Of a DNA stretch of 64,000 bases, positions 23,833 through 35,639 are shown in pieces. The first letter of the stretch is position 1. Each line of letters opens with the position of its first letter. The stretch is taken from contig SMMW01000504.1 of assembly GCA_004794655.1 (NCBI GenBank), forward strand, positions 1,106,634 through 1,170,633, read 5' to 3'. The notes below the pieces were generated by a model. That model had not been told where the DNA came from. It saw nothing but the letters and a program-made list of their open reading frames with translations, and searched no databases. Source of the DNA: Marisa cornuarietis. Lineage: Eukaryota; Mollusca; Gastropoda; Architaenioglossa; Ampullariidae. Made by a program: the position numbers and the translations under genes.

Positions 23833-24313
23833 CATCCTACGAACTTGACATCCAACATATAGAAGTATTTTTCCATATTCCTTCCCTTAATAAATACATC
23901 CCTTGTCTTTACCTCGTTAGGTTGGAAAATCGCATCATAAACTGCAGTGTCTCATTCGTTTTTATTAAACAAAAAGGTGTAACAACTGATATGAAATCTC
24001 TGTTTTATAAAACGTTTTCTGTTTTATATTGATTAAGAGGTATTAAATAGTTTGCACTGTCTCACATTGGGGTGGGGGGGAATCAAGGTTACAGAGGAGG
24101 GTGTAGGCTGCGAAAAAATTCTCAGTCCTTATTCATATACACAAGCACACACGGAAATCTCTTACAGTGCATCTAACACTTTTTTCTCCAAAATCACCAG
24201 ATGCTAAAATGCACCTTACTTGTCCCTGTTTATAGCTTTTCAACGTTTGTTCGTTCGTTTTATGTTATTTTTCTTATTTACTCGCGGCGTTCTTTTTCGC
24301 CTTTCTCTCTCTC

Positions 24314-24315
<2 letters not shown>

Positions 24316-24380
<65 letters not shown>
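24316..24380. repeat. (CA)n microsatellite
   Basis: About 32 pure CA units. Open frames of poly-Thr-His through it are artefacts. Confidence 0.95.
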
Positions 24381-24384
<4 letters not shown>

Positions 24385-25031
24385 TTGTTTACTTGTGTGT
24401 TTCATTCTCTACAATGCTGTCACCTCCATCATAACACCCAAAAGGCTGAAAATAAAAATATCGAAGAACGTCCATTTTTCCAGCTTTTGCATTAGTCTTA
24501 GCCTTATAAACAATAGTACTAAAATCACTGGAGCTGTTTCCCTCTGGGGATGTGCGAGGTGTTTTAGCACAGACAGAGGTCATTGTCTATACTGACCATG
24601 GTTTATTCGTACATCCAGCACAAGACTATTAGGACGAGATCGGAACAGACACCACATGGGCAAAAATTTCATTTTTTTCTAATTGATCAACATCCTTATC
24701 TTATTCACAGGAGAAGAAATGATTTTAATGATTTGTTTTGTAATATTCAATAAAAAGTGTCTATCTTAAAATTTTTTAAATACACTTGTACGTTTTCCTA
24801 TTTGATAAGTGATGTTTTACATATATATCATTTTGCTATTTGACTTATTGATACATCAGAAGATACCGCACAAAAATATGGCGGTCTTATGCAATATTTA
24901 TCAGACTTCACATTTGAGGGTCTAATACATTCCTTTATGTTTATCATCTAAAGTTTTAAGGGTTTTTTTTCCTTTTTTGGGAGGAGGGGGCTTACCTCGA
25001 TGTTGCCTTGTCTTTATGCCCATGGAAAATG

Positions 25032-25340
25032 TTATTGTATAACAGGCAGATGGGGAGGGGTTTTAAACCTGTGTATCTCCTCGAGCTGTTTTTCGCTCAT
25101 GAAGATGTCTGCTTCCAACTCCAGGTGCTGTTCACAGATACGTTGCTCTTGTCCTTGCGCTGCTTGCGAGTTTGTAAGGTTCTGTAGTTTACTATTGCTG
25201 CCTGTCATCAGTTCAATGAATACATTGCATAGGGCCCTCCTGTCGATGGACACGGTGGCTTGATGGTCTTGGAGGGTATCATGCATAATACCATCCAGAC
25301 AGATGTTAAACAGCACTAAAGGTCAGCCCAGGCGAACACC
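25032..25340 (-). pseudogene. Reverse transcriptase fragment of a LINE
   Basis: On the minus strand LFNICLDGIMHDTLQDH, SIDRRALCN, MTGSNSKLQNLTN and K-Q-L-E-E-I-H-R-F-K are readable. This is the segment around the RT catalytic box of a common invertebrate LINE family, with the F-A-D-D box itself deleted. Heavily decayed. Confidence 0.45.
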
Positions 25341-25399
25341 ACCGTCGTCGCGAAAAGCTCCTTCATCTGATTATGAAGGGGAACTTAGCTTCTTGAACC

Positions 25400-26944
25400 A
25401 TTTCACGGCCCTTCAGTGGTTGGAACGAGACCTTGTTCGATCTTAAATGTTGAAATTCTGCCTCACAAGCCAAGGCCCCTCCTGGCAGAGTCTATTAAAA
25501 GCTTTCTAAAGTAAATTTTCTGAAAATTGATCGGCAACATTTTTTCATTGCATATCTTTTATAATCAGGTCAATTTGCTGGACAAGTGTATTTATACTTC
25601 TTTCTTATTATGTTTTACACTTTACTCAAATGATGAAACTTACACTTAACAGAAAAAAGATGCAATTAGAACTTTTAAAAAATCACTACACGTATGACCA
25701 CTTAGTATCATCTTACTAATACCCATAAATAAATAATACTTACAGACACAAACACCTTCAAAGATCTCTTCACAATCAGCACCAACTACAGACATTCGAT
25801 TACTCAGCAAGAGAGAATCATTTTGAAGTTTGAAGAGCTGCAATATCCTCTAGTATTTTCTTTTCTCGTATCAATGGTGTTAATGCGTGGAAACAGAAAG
25901 CAAGACTTATTGCGAAAAGTGGTGCACATGTGAATATCGCTTTCTTTCTAACCGATTATTAATCTCTGATCGTTAACATACCAATAGATGTTCGACATAA
26001 TTATGTCCATTGATCGGGCTCTCGTCACAAAATGCCAGTCCCTGGTGGCCGTCGAGTCTGCGGGATCAGAGATCAAGGACATCTCCACATTGAATAAAAA
26101 TGGATATTAGAGATCAAAATAGCTGCCAACGGCAGAAAGGTATTTCGTCAATCATTCAGCGCATGCGCATACCCGCTTGTCACTGGTTAAATCGGGGGTC
26201 ATCTATTTAGTTGGATTTATAGAGACACATCAGCGTAAAGGACAAGAGCAACGTAACTGTGAACAGCATCTGGAGCGGGAAAGCAGACCTCTTCATGAGT
26301 CAAAAAGTTCGATGCTGTGTTATAAACTACCATAATAGTAAATTTTAAAAGGAAGGAGAGAAGTTAGTATTATCTGCTTTCCAGGTGGTACATGCCGAAA
26401 AACTCGAGAGACGAAAATCCTGGTTATGTTGTACGCGATACGAAAAGAGAACTTTGTGCTGACAGTAAACTCAACACTTTGCAGTCGGCATTTCGTATTT
26501 TGAAATTCATATAAACGACCCATGTTTAATCAGCTAGATCCTAATAGTACATGGTGGGTTCAAAAGTGAAATTACACAGGCGTCACCGCGACGAGCAAAA
26601 CATATGCCTACAGTGTCCGCGCGAACTTCTTTGCTAAGGCTTGAAAACAATAATGTAAAGGATGCAGGCTGCAGCATCAGGCATTGATTCCAAAATAACA
26701 GCGGCCAGAGGGAACAAGATATACAGTGTTAAATGCATTGATAATAAATATCCAATTAGCTGTCAAAAAGTAATATTGTATTGTAACATGAACAAATTGT
26801 TGAAGAAACAGAAATGAGCACAGTGATGTTTTTCCTATTGCCTTTAAATTTTTCTGTGACATTCTTGCTATATTTACTCTATCTCTATAGAGACAGAGCA
26901 ATAAACAAGAAATAATCTTCGTAACAGTTTTGCTTACCCCTCCC

Positions 26945-26986
<42 letters not shown>

Positions 26987-27080
26987 AGAGATAACAATTT
27001 TCCTAACACTAAAAGAAGCCAATCTGCATTTCATTTAAGTAAATAAAATATATAGTGCAAAAACAGTAGAGCATCAAAGA
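25400..27080. other. No gene seen
   Basis: AT-rich DNA with a CA run at 26946-26982. No conserved exon of the receptor family and no recognised element. Confidence 0.4.
26946..26982. repeat. (CA)n microsatellite
   Basis: Pure CA run. Confidence 0.9.
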
Positions 27081-27084
27081 GTCA

Positions 27085-27352
27085 GTCAGTCGTCCTTTGA
27101 CCTGCACTTGTCAGGATGGACACATGGATAGACGGGGCAGCTGACAGGGGCCGCCACTCTTGCCTATTGTGGGCGATAGTCAGCAGGTCCTGTACAGGAC
27201 GACCAGTCCAGTCTTTGACGTTCGTAAGTCAGTTCTTTCTCTGACCATCGCGGTGTCGGTCACCCTCCAAGGTGCCTTGAAGGATAGTCTTCGACAAGGT
27301 GTCGTGCCGGGTCACGTGACCAAAGAAGACCAGCTTACGTCGCTTGACTGTT
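27085..27352 (-). pseudogene. LINE ORF2 C-terminal fragment
   Basis: Minus-strand reading gives K-R-R-K-L-V-F-F-G-H-V-T-R-H-D, LSKTILQGTLEGDRHRD, then a TGA in place of a Cys/Trp codon, then VKDWTGRPVQDLLTIA. These are the hallmark C-terminal blocks (R-R-K-L-x-x-F-G-H-V and Q-G-T-L-E-G) of a widespread invertebrate LINE family, apparently the same family as the RT fragment at 25032-25340. Its orientation and position show it is a separate fragment. Confidence 0.6.
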
Positions 27353-28092
27353 GAAAGTAGAGGTTCCTGGTGTCCTACGGGTGTGGCCATCTTGTTTCTT
27401 ACAAAGTCGTTGATTCTATGTTAAGTTTAAAGTACACCCATTGTTTTGTTGACCTTATCTAAAAAGCAAAAACTCTTATTTTCTGTCTTTCAATCGATTG
27501 TTTCAGTACAGTCCCTTGATCTCTGAAGATGTTTTTGGGAATGAGTATTGTTATGCACCTACCAAGGAAATATAAAACGGAAGTAAATTATTTGTAAATT
27601 TGTTCGCCAAAAAAAAGTGCTGCAGTTTCTGATTCATGGCATTGACTACATTATGGCTGATAATGTTTATTGTCGCAATCAACAAAGGGTGGGGTTTTAT
27701 TTTATACTTCCTTTTTTCAAGAAACAGATAGCAACTTTATCGTAGATGTTTAAATGTAAATCTTTAGCTGATCAAAACAATGGAAATATAAAATACAGCA
27801 ATACACACAAACACACGAGTAAATACAAAAAAAAAAGATTTATCACCATCAGCAGATGAAGAGAGCACAGAAACATCAACAGATTCTCCATTCAACCACT
27901 TCAATAACTATCCCTTTTATTAAAGACTACAGCTATGTATTAGGAATCCGAGTGGGACGAATTAGAGGAAGACGAAGAAGAAGAATTCTTTTATTTTTAA
28001 CATACATACCGAAGTTTTTACATTTTCCTTCGATAAATATGAAAACAATAAATACCAATGTATAAAGAAATAAAAGAAAAGAAAATCGTTTG

Positions 28093-28096
<4 letters not shown>

Positions 28097-28149
<53 letters not shown>

Positions 28150-28151
28150 CA
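28097..28151. repeat. (CA)n microsatellite
   Basis: CA run with a GCGCGC leader. Confidence 0.9.
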
Positions 28152-28229
28152 TAAAACATAATTATGGCATACATATTTTTTTAAAGAATATGAAGAAAGA
28201 AAGGAGACCTAACGGTAGTTCTTAAGACA

Positions 28230-28942
28230 GTCGGGGTACAGAAGAGACTTCTCTTATAGTCATGTCACAATTTCATGGCGAGTACACGAACGTAAAGAGA
28301 CATCGACTATTTAGAGTGGAAAGATGTATTCTTGCTTTTGTTCCTGTTTTTTGCTTTTTTAAGCTTCGGTGCATCATTTCCTCGTTGCGTTTGAAGAGTA
28401 ATTCTCTTCCGTGTAAAGACATTCGTAGGTTTTTGCCTGCCTGTTTCAGTCGGTCAGTCTGTTCATGAGTGTTTATGATGGGGAGGGAGTGGATTGCAAC
28501 TCGTGGCTTTACCAGTGTATACATTTGCGTAGAAACGGGGTTTGATAGGGTAGTAAAAGGCGTGGAAGAGAGAGCAATGAAATATATATATATATATATA
28601 TGTGTGTACCCTCAGACAAGTCAGTCTTTGTTTTTTAATGTATGTTTGTGTTTTATGTCTATATGGTAATATGCGTTAGTACATTACTTTAATCCGTCTT
28701 CAACCGTTATGCTAATGTATTTATCAACATTAACTTAAAAGGTTTACAGAGTACAAAACTTCCACATGTGACATTCTCTAATCTTGTTTGTAATAATAAT
28801 GGTGAATATGGTGAAATTTTACTCAGTAAATGACATCTCTGTGATTAAATAAACAAGCGAGCGGCAAAGATGCTTTACAAAAAATGTCGTCACTGTGTCC
28901 GTGTGCTTCTGTTAGACATTCTCTACACATCGTTGGAACACG
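28230..28942 (+). promoter_or_regulatory. Upstream/promoter block of locus III
   Basis: Conserved with 16010-16513: the GACAGTCGGGGTACAGAAGA start, a CATGGCGAG-ACACGAA stretch, and the 'aatggtgaatatggtgaa' block at 28799. It includes an AT repeat at 28583 and ends at the ATG at 28943. Confidence 0.45.
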
Positions 28943-29015
28943 ATGGCGTCTCCGGATGATTGTCTGAAAAGATTTGTAATCACTTTGTCCTTATGCATCT
29001 TTACTTTCCATGGAG
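28943..29015 (+). CDS. Signal-peptide exon, locus III (first)
   Basis: 73 nt with GTGAGT donor, phase 1. It reads MASPDDCLKRFVITLSLCIF then TFHG. Nearly identical to 47437-47509. It can splice directly to the intact D1 at 32551, bypassing the D1 relic at 30500 and the later signal-peptide exons. Confidence 0.75.
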
Positions 29016-30499
29016 GTGAGTAAATCCTTATTTTTCGAAAACAACAATATTTTAGAAATGTTTTTTAATCTTGTAGTAAAATTTGCAGTTTCTTTCACTG
29101 ATAAATCAGTCAAGTATTATTCCGTCGGGTTCGGGTTATTAAAGAAGTCTGATTTCTGTCCTCTGTACTCTCCTATAGATTATAGTGGTTTACATAAGAA
29201 GAAATATTTACATCGCCAGAAGTGACAGCAGACGACAAAAAAATTCTACATGAGTAAATGGTGTATATGACCTCATCCTATTTAACACGATTTTGACCTG
29301 CCTTCATTATCATAAATTAAATTTCCTTAATGCGGTGAGGGAACAAATGATTCATGATTCCCTTACTTTAGTGCTTTCAACGAACATTGTAACAATATTC
29401 GGCCCTGTTTTTTCTATGGCTGTTTGAATCAATAAATAAAATCCATCGTTTTATCTCTCACCGTGATAATTGCGTCTGGACGTAAAAAGGGAGATAATTT
29501 TCTCGCAAACCATATGCAACTTTCTTTACTAATTTCTGGCTTCTAGAAACTTGTACCCATATTAGTACTGTTAGTTTTTAAATTGTTATGTGCCCCAAAA
29601 TTTGTGATGTCATGTTTTTGTCCATCTACGTTGCACAAACCGCTTTCATATAGAATAAACAACATTTGTGCTGCAAAGTATCAAGTGAAGACAAATGTAA
29701 AATAGAAAATATAATGTCTGTAAACCTTTTGACTACTTTGAAAAAAAGAGACGCCCAAATACTAACTTAAACTACTTTGTATCAAAACAGGGTGCATTCA
29801 GACAGATACAAATGAAAGCAAATAACAATGACACAAGGGTCTAACTTGTTCTTGTTTGTAAGATGAAAATGTGAGTGACTAAACCGAATGAGCAAAGCTG
29901 ATAGATGTAGCATCGGCCAGGTGAAATCTGAGCTTCTGTTGGAATCGGAGAGTACGTCCATTAACAATTAAGACTAGTAGCTAAAATGTTTTACCATTAG
30001 TTGGTAAATTCAATATGCAAATAAACATTTCTCAGATTCTAGGTGAATATATACATTTCGCTTTTGAAAATACTACACAGAAAGAGATTAATAAAGCAGG
30101 CTTCAAGATTTTACATTAAAACGTTCGTGTTTGACAAGGCTTCAGCCAATGGTGGAGGTTGGACCTTATTCTGTTTAGTAGGATTTTGATATGGCTTCTT
30201 AACCAGATTAAACAGATAAATTATTACACAGGCCTGGTTGTGATAATAAATGGCATGTGCAAAGAAACAAAACTGATAGTAAACATGTGAATTCGGTGTA
30301 TTCGTTTAAGTAAAATACTGTATGTTTTATTTATACATATAGGGACAGTGTGTGAGGTCAAAAGTTGAATAGCGGTATAATGTATAGATGCTTAAATAAT
30401 TATTGCATTGTATAGCTTATTTATTGTAATACATTATAAAAAATATTATGTCCAGTGTACATAAAGGGTGTAAGAATAAAGTATCTTGAAAATTAAAAG

Positions 30500-30545
30500 T
30501 TACTGTTGCCTTCTATGGCAATAATTTTACCCATGAGAAAACTAT
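30500..30545 (+). pseudogene. D1 exon relic
   Basis: A short run matches D1 around F-Y-x-N-N-F-T-x-E-K, then homology ends. It follows intron DNA matching that of locus II, so an older D1 was truncated by the internal duplication that supplied the later signal-peptide exons. Confidence 0.55.
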
Positions 30546-30819
30546 AAAAACATGGAACCTGTAACATTTTTTCCTCAAATCCACTCCAACCACCACTCAC
30601 TAAAAATATAGCGGTCGGAAGGAAATAAATGTCAGACCCTGTTACACATCAAGATAAGAGCAAAGGATTAAAACTTTGCAGCAATTTAATTTGTAAATAT
30701 TTTTATCAAGAACATTTCTCACACACAAGGAAATTTTTAAGTATTATCTCAGTCATTTATGCTTGGGGAGTTTTATTAAGGTGATTCTATTTTTTTCATC
30801 GCAGTAGACTAACGCAGCA

Positions 30820-30898
30820 ATGGTGTGTGTAAAAATTTGTCGACGAGGATTGTTAATCGCGATGCTATTGATTAGTTTAGCAGTTTTTCCTGTGGCAG
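30820..30898 (+). CDS. Alternative signal-peptide exon, second type
   Basis: 79 nt, donor GTGAAA, phase 1. It reads MVCVKICRRGLLIAMLLISL and AVFPVAG: basic n-region, hydrophobic core and a V-A-G end suitable for signal peptidase. It differs from the MASPDD type. A 5'-truncated relic is at 46102-46162. It could serve as an alternative first exon for D1 at 32551. No promoter is identified. Confidence 0.55.
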
Positions 30899-30994
30899 GT
30901 GAAAACACTCATTGTTATATTGTTTAATACTTTAATACATCACCCAATGCTGTCAAGAAATACTGAAAAAGAATAAACATACCGTTACAGTACA

Positions 30995-31165
30995 AAACCA
31001 TCATCATCATCATCATCATCATCATCCTCCATCCATCCTCCATTCAGCCATCCCTCCATCCTCCATCCACCATCCTTCCATCCATCCAGCCATCCTCGAT
31101 CCATCCATTCATCCATCCATCCATTAGTCCATCCATGCATCCATCCTCCATCCATCCTCCATCCT
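30995..31165. repeat. (ATC)n followed by ATCC-rich minisatellite
   Basis: ATC units grade into CATCCATC/CATCCTCCATCC units. Intronic. Confidence 0.9.
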
Positions 31166-31256
31166 TAATCAATCAATCAATGAATCAATCAAGATGAACT
31201 AGTGTTCTCTGCCAGTGTGCTTTTGTTAGACATTCTCTATACATCGTTTGAACACG

Positions 31257-31331
31257 ATGGCGTCACTGGATGATTGTCTAAAAAGATTTCTGATCACTTT
31301 GTTTTTATCTTTATCCTTACTTTCACTGCTA
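31257..31331 (+). pseudogene. Signal-peptide exon with a 2-bp shift
   Basis: Copy of the MASPDD-type exon (MASLDDCLKRFLITL...). It carries two extra bases near its 3' end, and the last base before GTGAGT is A instead of G. The exon is 75 nt and ends in phase 0, so joining to D1 (which needs phase 1) would shift the frame. It is the counterpart of the intact exon 47789-47861. Confidence 0.6.
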
Positions 31332-32550
31332 GTGAGTAAATTTTTTTTTCAAAACAACAATATTTTACAGGTTTTGTAATTGCGGTTTTTGTCACTGACA
31401 AATCAGTCAAGTATTATTCCCTCAGGTTCGGGTTGTTCAGGAAATATGTATTCTGTCATTTGTACTCTGCGAAAGATTTTAGTTGTTGAGATATTTAACA
31501 GAAGAAATATTTACATCGCCAGAAGTGACAGCAGACGACAATAAAAAGATTCGTGTGTATATGGTGTATATGACCTCATCCTATTTAACATGATTTTGAC
31601 CTGGCTTCTTTATAGCAGATAAATTTCCTCAACACGGTGAGGGAACAAACACTGTTGATGTTCATGACTCCCTTACGTTCGTGCTTCTGACGAACTGACA
31701 GCAAGTAAAACTTAAAGATCTTGCATCGACATGGTTAAATATGAGCTCCTGTCGTAATCGGACAGTACGCGCTTAACAACTAAGACTAGTAGGCTAAAAT
31801 TCTTTATCAATAAGTTGGAAAATTAAAAATGCAAGGTAACTCAGATTCTGAGTGATTATTCCCCTTTCGCTCTCGAGAATACTACACAGAAAGAGAAAAT
31901 AATAAGGCAGGATTTTACATTGAAATGTTTGTGTTGACAAGGCCTTAATGGTGGAGGTTGGACCTCATCCTATTGAACAGGATTTTAATATGGCTTCTAA
32001 GCCATAGATTTAACTTGATTCATTATTACACAAGCCTGATTCTGATAATAAATAACAAGTGCCTCGAAACGAAACTGAGTATGAACATATGAATTCGGTG
32101 TTAGTATCTTTGTTTAGGTAAAATATTTTATGTTCTTTATACATGTGTGAGCTTTAAGGTTACATATAGATAATTATTGTGTAGAATAACTAATTCATTG
32201 TATTGTTTCAGATAAAATATTATGTCCTGTGTCCATAAAAGGTGTAGGAATAAGGTATTTTGAAATCTAAATGTTGACAACTACGTTTTACACTGAAGAG
32301 TTTTTGTTTAGTTACAAATTAGAAAACTAGATGTCTTACTCCGTGCTCTCAGTCCCAGTTGATCAAATTTCATTACGTTTTAGTATTATTGCAATAAGAG
32401 TTTCTTGCCTATTAAATATAGCATCCTGGTTACATCTCTATTACTTCAGCACCACATCAGAACTACATTTTATTACATTGCGTTCTTGAGAGACTTTATT
32501 AGCACAAACATCGTTTGCAAACTCTAAACATAAAATTTCAATTGTTTCAG

Positions 32551-32895
32551 GTGAAAGCTTTTCAATGGAAATAAAAGATCAACAAACATTCACAATTTGG
32601 GATGGTGTGACTTCAGAAATTACCTTCTATGCCAATAATTTTACCGATGAGAAAGATATCATCCTGTACATCTCCAAGGATGGACAGGAGGAAGATCCAA
32701 TTAGTTCCTGCAAGATTTTATTAAGACAAAACTTCTGTTTCATGTACGATTGGTCCTGCGACTGTTTTACAAAGCTAAGTGAAGGTCGAGTACAATACAT
32801 ATTTCAGAAGAATTTTCAGGTAAAAGACAGCGGCAAGTGGGTCTTTCATGCTTTGGGTACAAACGCCAGCACTTCTATAAATGTCAATGTCCTAG
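32551..32895 (+). CDS. Ig-like D1 exon, locus III
   Basis: 345 nt, acceptor ATTGTTTCAG, donor GTAAGT, phase 1 on both sides, open throughout. It starts G-E-S-F-S-M-E-I-K. Conserved blocks are FYANNFTDEKDIILYISKDG, GRVQYIFQKNFQVKDSGKWV and NASTSINVNV. The cysteine cluster has the sequence C-K-I-L-L-R-Q-N-F-C, then C-D-C after six residues. W is kept where locus II has TAG. Sequons at N-F-T and N-A-S. The paired cysteines lie inside one stretch rather than across the sheets, so the fold is Ig-like by pattern, not by the canonical disulfide. Confidence 0.85.
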
Positions 32896-33391
32896 GTAAG
32901 TGTGTTGTATGCAGCATTTAAAACAAAATCGAGACATATTCATGAATCATACTTACACACAGAGCGTTGGTGAGCGTATATATATATATATATGGAGAGA
33001 GAAAGATAGAATGAAGAATAAAAGGTGCCAAAAGGAATCATGTGCCTATGTAAAGACACCAGACATCAATACACACAGAAATGGGTTCTACACTTGAGTT
33101 AGAAACGAAACCAAAGGTTTTCTTGCTCAGTTTTGGTTTTGTAGCTGATGTAGTACGTGTCTATACTAAGTGAATGTCTATATCCATATTTAGTTAACGT
33201 TCATACTTATACATTTCTGTTTATTTTATACAAATTTAATTTTTACATTTCTGTTTCAACGTATGGGTACGATTATGTTAGCACCATGTAACTCCAAGCG
33301 CTGATACTACACGTCACGTGCTATTTATTTATTTATTGTGTTTTGCTTTCATACTTTCGATACAACTTCATTTCTCTCTTTTTGTCTTCAG

Positions 33392-33745
33392 TGTCAAGGA
33401 CAAAGTATGTATTAGTAAAGGGAGGTCATCAAAACTTGACGATAAAGCTAAACGAAGCGTTTAAAATTATCTTCTCCTTCGGTGACTCTTTGAACCACAG
33501 TGAGTGGAATGTTATCATTGTAGCGCATCGTCGTCTAGATTCTCATGTGTTCGACAGGAAATGTAGGCTGAGTTACTATCGCGCAATGTGCTATACCACG
33601 ACAACACTATGTCACTGTTTGGGGCCATCTTTTAGCAACTACAGCCTTGCCAAGATCTTCGACGAAAAAGATTCTGGAACCTGGCTTTTTCGGCTGGAGA
33701 CCCGAGAGTCTGAAGTTAAGGAGACTTTACACATTACAATTGAAG
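33392..33745 (+). CDS. Ig-like D2 exon, locus III
   Basis: 354 nt, acceptor TTTGTCTTCAG, donor GTGAGC, phase 1 on both sides, intact. It begins V-S-R-T-K-Y-V-L-V-K-G-G-H-Q-N-L-T-I-K and has SFGDSLNHSEWN, the cysteine cluster ending TLCHCLGPSFSNYSL, EKDSGTWLFRL and a VKETL end. Against 52123-52476 most changes fall between residues ~40 and ~75. Confidence 0.85.
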
Positions 33746-34125
33746 GTGAGCTATGTGATATTTTTTTGCTGACTTGCTTGTATCCTTGTCTTTATCGTTG
33801 CTTACGGATGCCCTACTAAATTTTCGTGCTTGCTTTGTTGACTGATAACCTCCCGTGTTTGATACATTCCTGTCTAACTGTTTGTTTAGCGTGGGTGGGT
33901 GGAGTTAAGTAAAGGGCACGTGTGTGCGGGTTAATCAAGTTCCCATCAACGCTGGGTGTCAGTAGACCAAAATGCAAATCTGCTCTCCAGTCAAATTCAG
34001 TATCTGTTCCTGCTGTCATCTTTATCTTAAAGTGTTGGGTGTGTGCGCGTGCATGTGTATGTCAGTGTGTATTGGTGATGTAGGTGTGTTCAAGAGAGAA
34101 AGAGAGAATAAAAAATAAGGTGTAT

Positions 34126-34183
34126 GTGTGTGTGTGAGTGTGTGTGTGTGAGTGTGTGTGTGTGTGTGTGTGTGTTTGTGTGT
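34126..34183. repeat. (TG)n microsatellite
   Basis: TG runs with GAG interruptions, equivalent to 92-120 and 52874-52936. Confidence 0.9.
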
Positions 34184-34389
34184 TTAAGGTACTAAATACA
34201 TCATCATAGGCTGCGACATAGTAATTTTCGCAAACTTTATCACGCTTTGTCATGTCATCTGACACTTTGACCAAAAGTTACCGTCGTTTTTTTCTCCGCT
34301 TTCATGTACATGCTCATGTCATTATAATATGTTACTCGCTGTCTATTTAACCTTTCGTTACATTTTGTACATGTTCATACTTTTTCCAG

Positions 34390-34743
34390 CATTCAGCACG
34401 AAGTACACTGCATTAAAAGAAGGTCATCAAAATTTGTCGCTAAAACTCGGAGAAACAGTCGATCTCACATTTTCATTTGGTGAAGCCGTGAACTACAGTC
34501 AGGACATTAGGATCTTTGTGCAACACCAGCCTCAAGGTGCAAAAAAGCCTCACCTAAAATGTGTTGTAAAACAGTCTCGTGGGGACTGTACGAGTACAAC
34601 AGAGTTCTGTCTCTGTCTCGGTCCACCTTTCGGCAACTACAGCCTTCAGAAGATATCCGCCAAACAAGATTACGGTTTGTGGCTTTTCAAGTTGGGCGGT
34701 GAATCAGTTCTCCTTGAAGAGACTTTGGACATTATCGTGGAAG
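34390..34743 (+). CDS. Ig-like D3 exon, locus III
   Basis: 354 nt, acceptor ACTTTTTCCAG, donor GTAGGT, phase 1 on both sides, intact. Nearly the same as the locus I exon at 327: A-F-S-T-K-Y-T-A-L-K-E-G-H-Q, GEAVNYSQDIRIF, cluster ending FCLCLGPPFGNYSL, KQDYGLWLFKL, LEETLDIIVEG. D3 is far more uniform between loci than D1 or D2. Confidence 0.85.
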
Positions 34744-35501
34744 GTAGGTCCTGGGCATACGGTTGTCGTGTCTACGTGAGTATTTGCGATTTGACAAATT
34801 ATGAGCAGTTAACATTGATTATTATTTTGAAATTTGCATTTGCCCCATCCAACTTACCATAACAGCAAAAAAAAAATCACACTCATCCCGACATGTCAGT
34901 AATCCGATGGAGATGTTAGATATCCGAAATGAAGCAGATTACAAATAACCAGGCTTTAACATAATGTACCGGGCTGTGGAACAATTTCATTCGCAAAATA
35001 TTTCGGTTCATCTTCCATGTGTGTGTCTTCTTACTTCAAAAGACAGCTTTGCAAGAAAAGGATCTCAAAACAGTTTTCTGTATCTTCTTGCTCTTACCGT
35101 GAGTATACACTGTTTTACCAATAATGTGTGCTTCATATTTTACATGAGTTATTTAAGAACTGTATTTTGATCTAGAGAGTTTACCTTGGTTAGTGTTGAA
35201 TTTAATGATGCTAACCAAACATGGATTTGTTTCCCTATTTTACATTATCGCTACTCACCTCAAAGATTATGTTTAAAGAGAACGACCTGCATGGGTCTCT
35301 CTTCATTAGTCAACATTCCTTTTATGTGCATGTGTGTTTGTTCTGGTATACGTTTGGCTAAGTCTATGTGGTCATGTGACGATATGTTTTCTACCCTACA
35401 CAAACGAGCTTAGTCTGAATTTACATCGAAACAATGGAGGATGTGTGATTGATTTATGTCTTTGTCATATAATCTTTCTTGAAGTATTTTCCAGAAAATA
35501 G

Positions 35502-35593
35502 CTACCCAAGGGAGACGCTTCAAAACTGCCATCCTCATCACTGCTGCCATGGCAATTGTTTTTTTTTTAGCAACCCTAGTTATATGGTGTTGA
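35502..35593 (+). CDS. Terminal transmembrane exon, tail-less, locus III
   Basis: Joined in phase 1 from D3, the frame reads ATQGRRFKT and the helix AILITAAMAIVFFLATLVIW, then C and TGA (35591-35593). There are two acceptors seven bases apart (AG at 35493-35494 and 35500-35501). The second gives this helix. The first gives a helix-less, Cys/His-rich end that stays open through the old exon and on past its fossil GTACGAG donor. Downstream of TGA the DNA still resembles the tailed exon at 55846, including that donor, so a tail has been lost by mutation. Confidence 0.6.
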
Positions 35594-35639
35594 CCTGGGA
35601 TCCTTTTTCAACAATTTTTAGTTTCCATGACAACAGAAG

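Larger units (their letters stand above)
28943..35593 (+). other. Locus III gene model: SP-D1-D2-D3-TM receptor, 405 residues
   Basis: Joining 28943-29015, 32551-32895, 33392-33745, 34390-34743 and 35502-35593 gives 1218 nt, exactly 406 codons including TGA. All internal junctions are phase 1, and no stop occurs before the end. The predicted product is a type I membrane protein with three 4-cysteine Ig-like domains, one C-terminal helix and no tail. Alternative first exons at 30820 and (frame-broken) 31257 lie between. This is the best-preserved gene of the window. What it binds is unknown. Confidence 0.65.

Noticed and set aside
24201..24495. Overlapping open frames of Thr-His repeats
   Set aside because: Translation of a CA microsatellite; the same holds for 27933-28174, 41065-41386 and 13744-13926.
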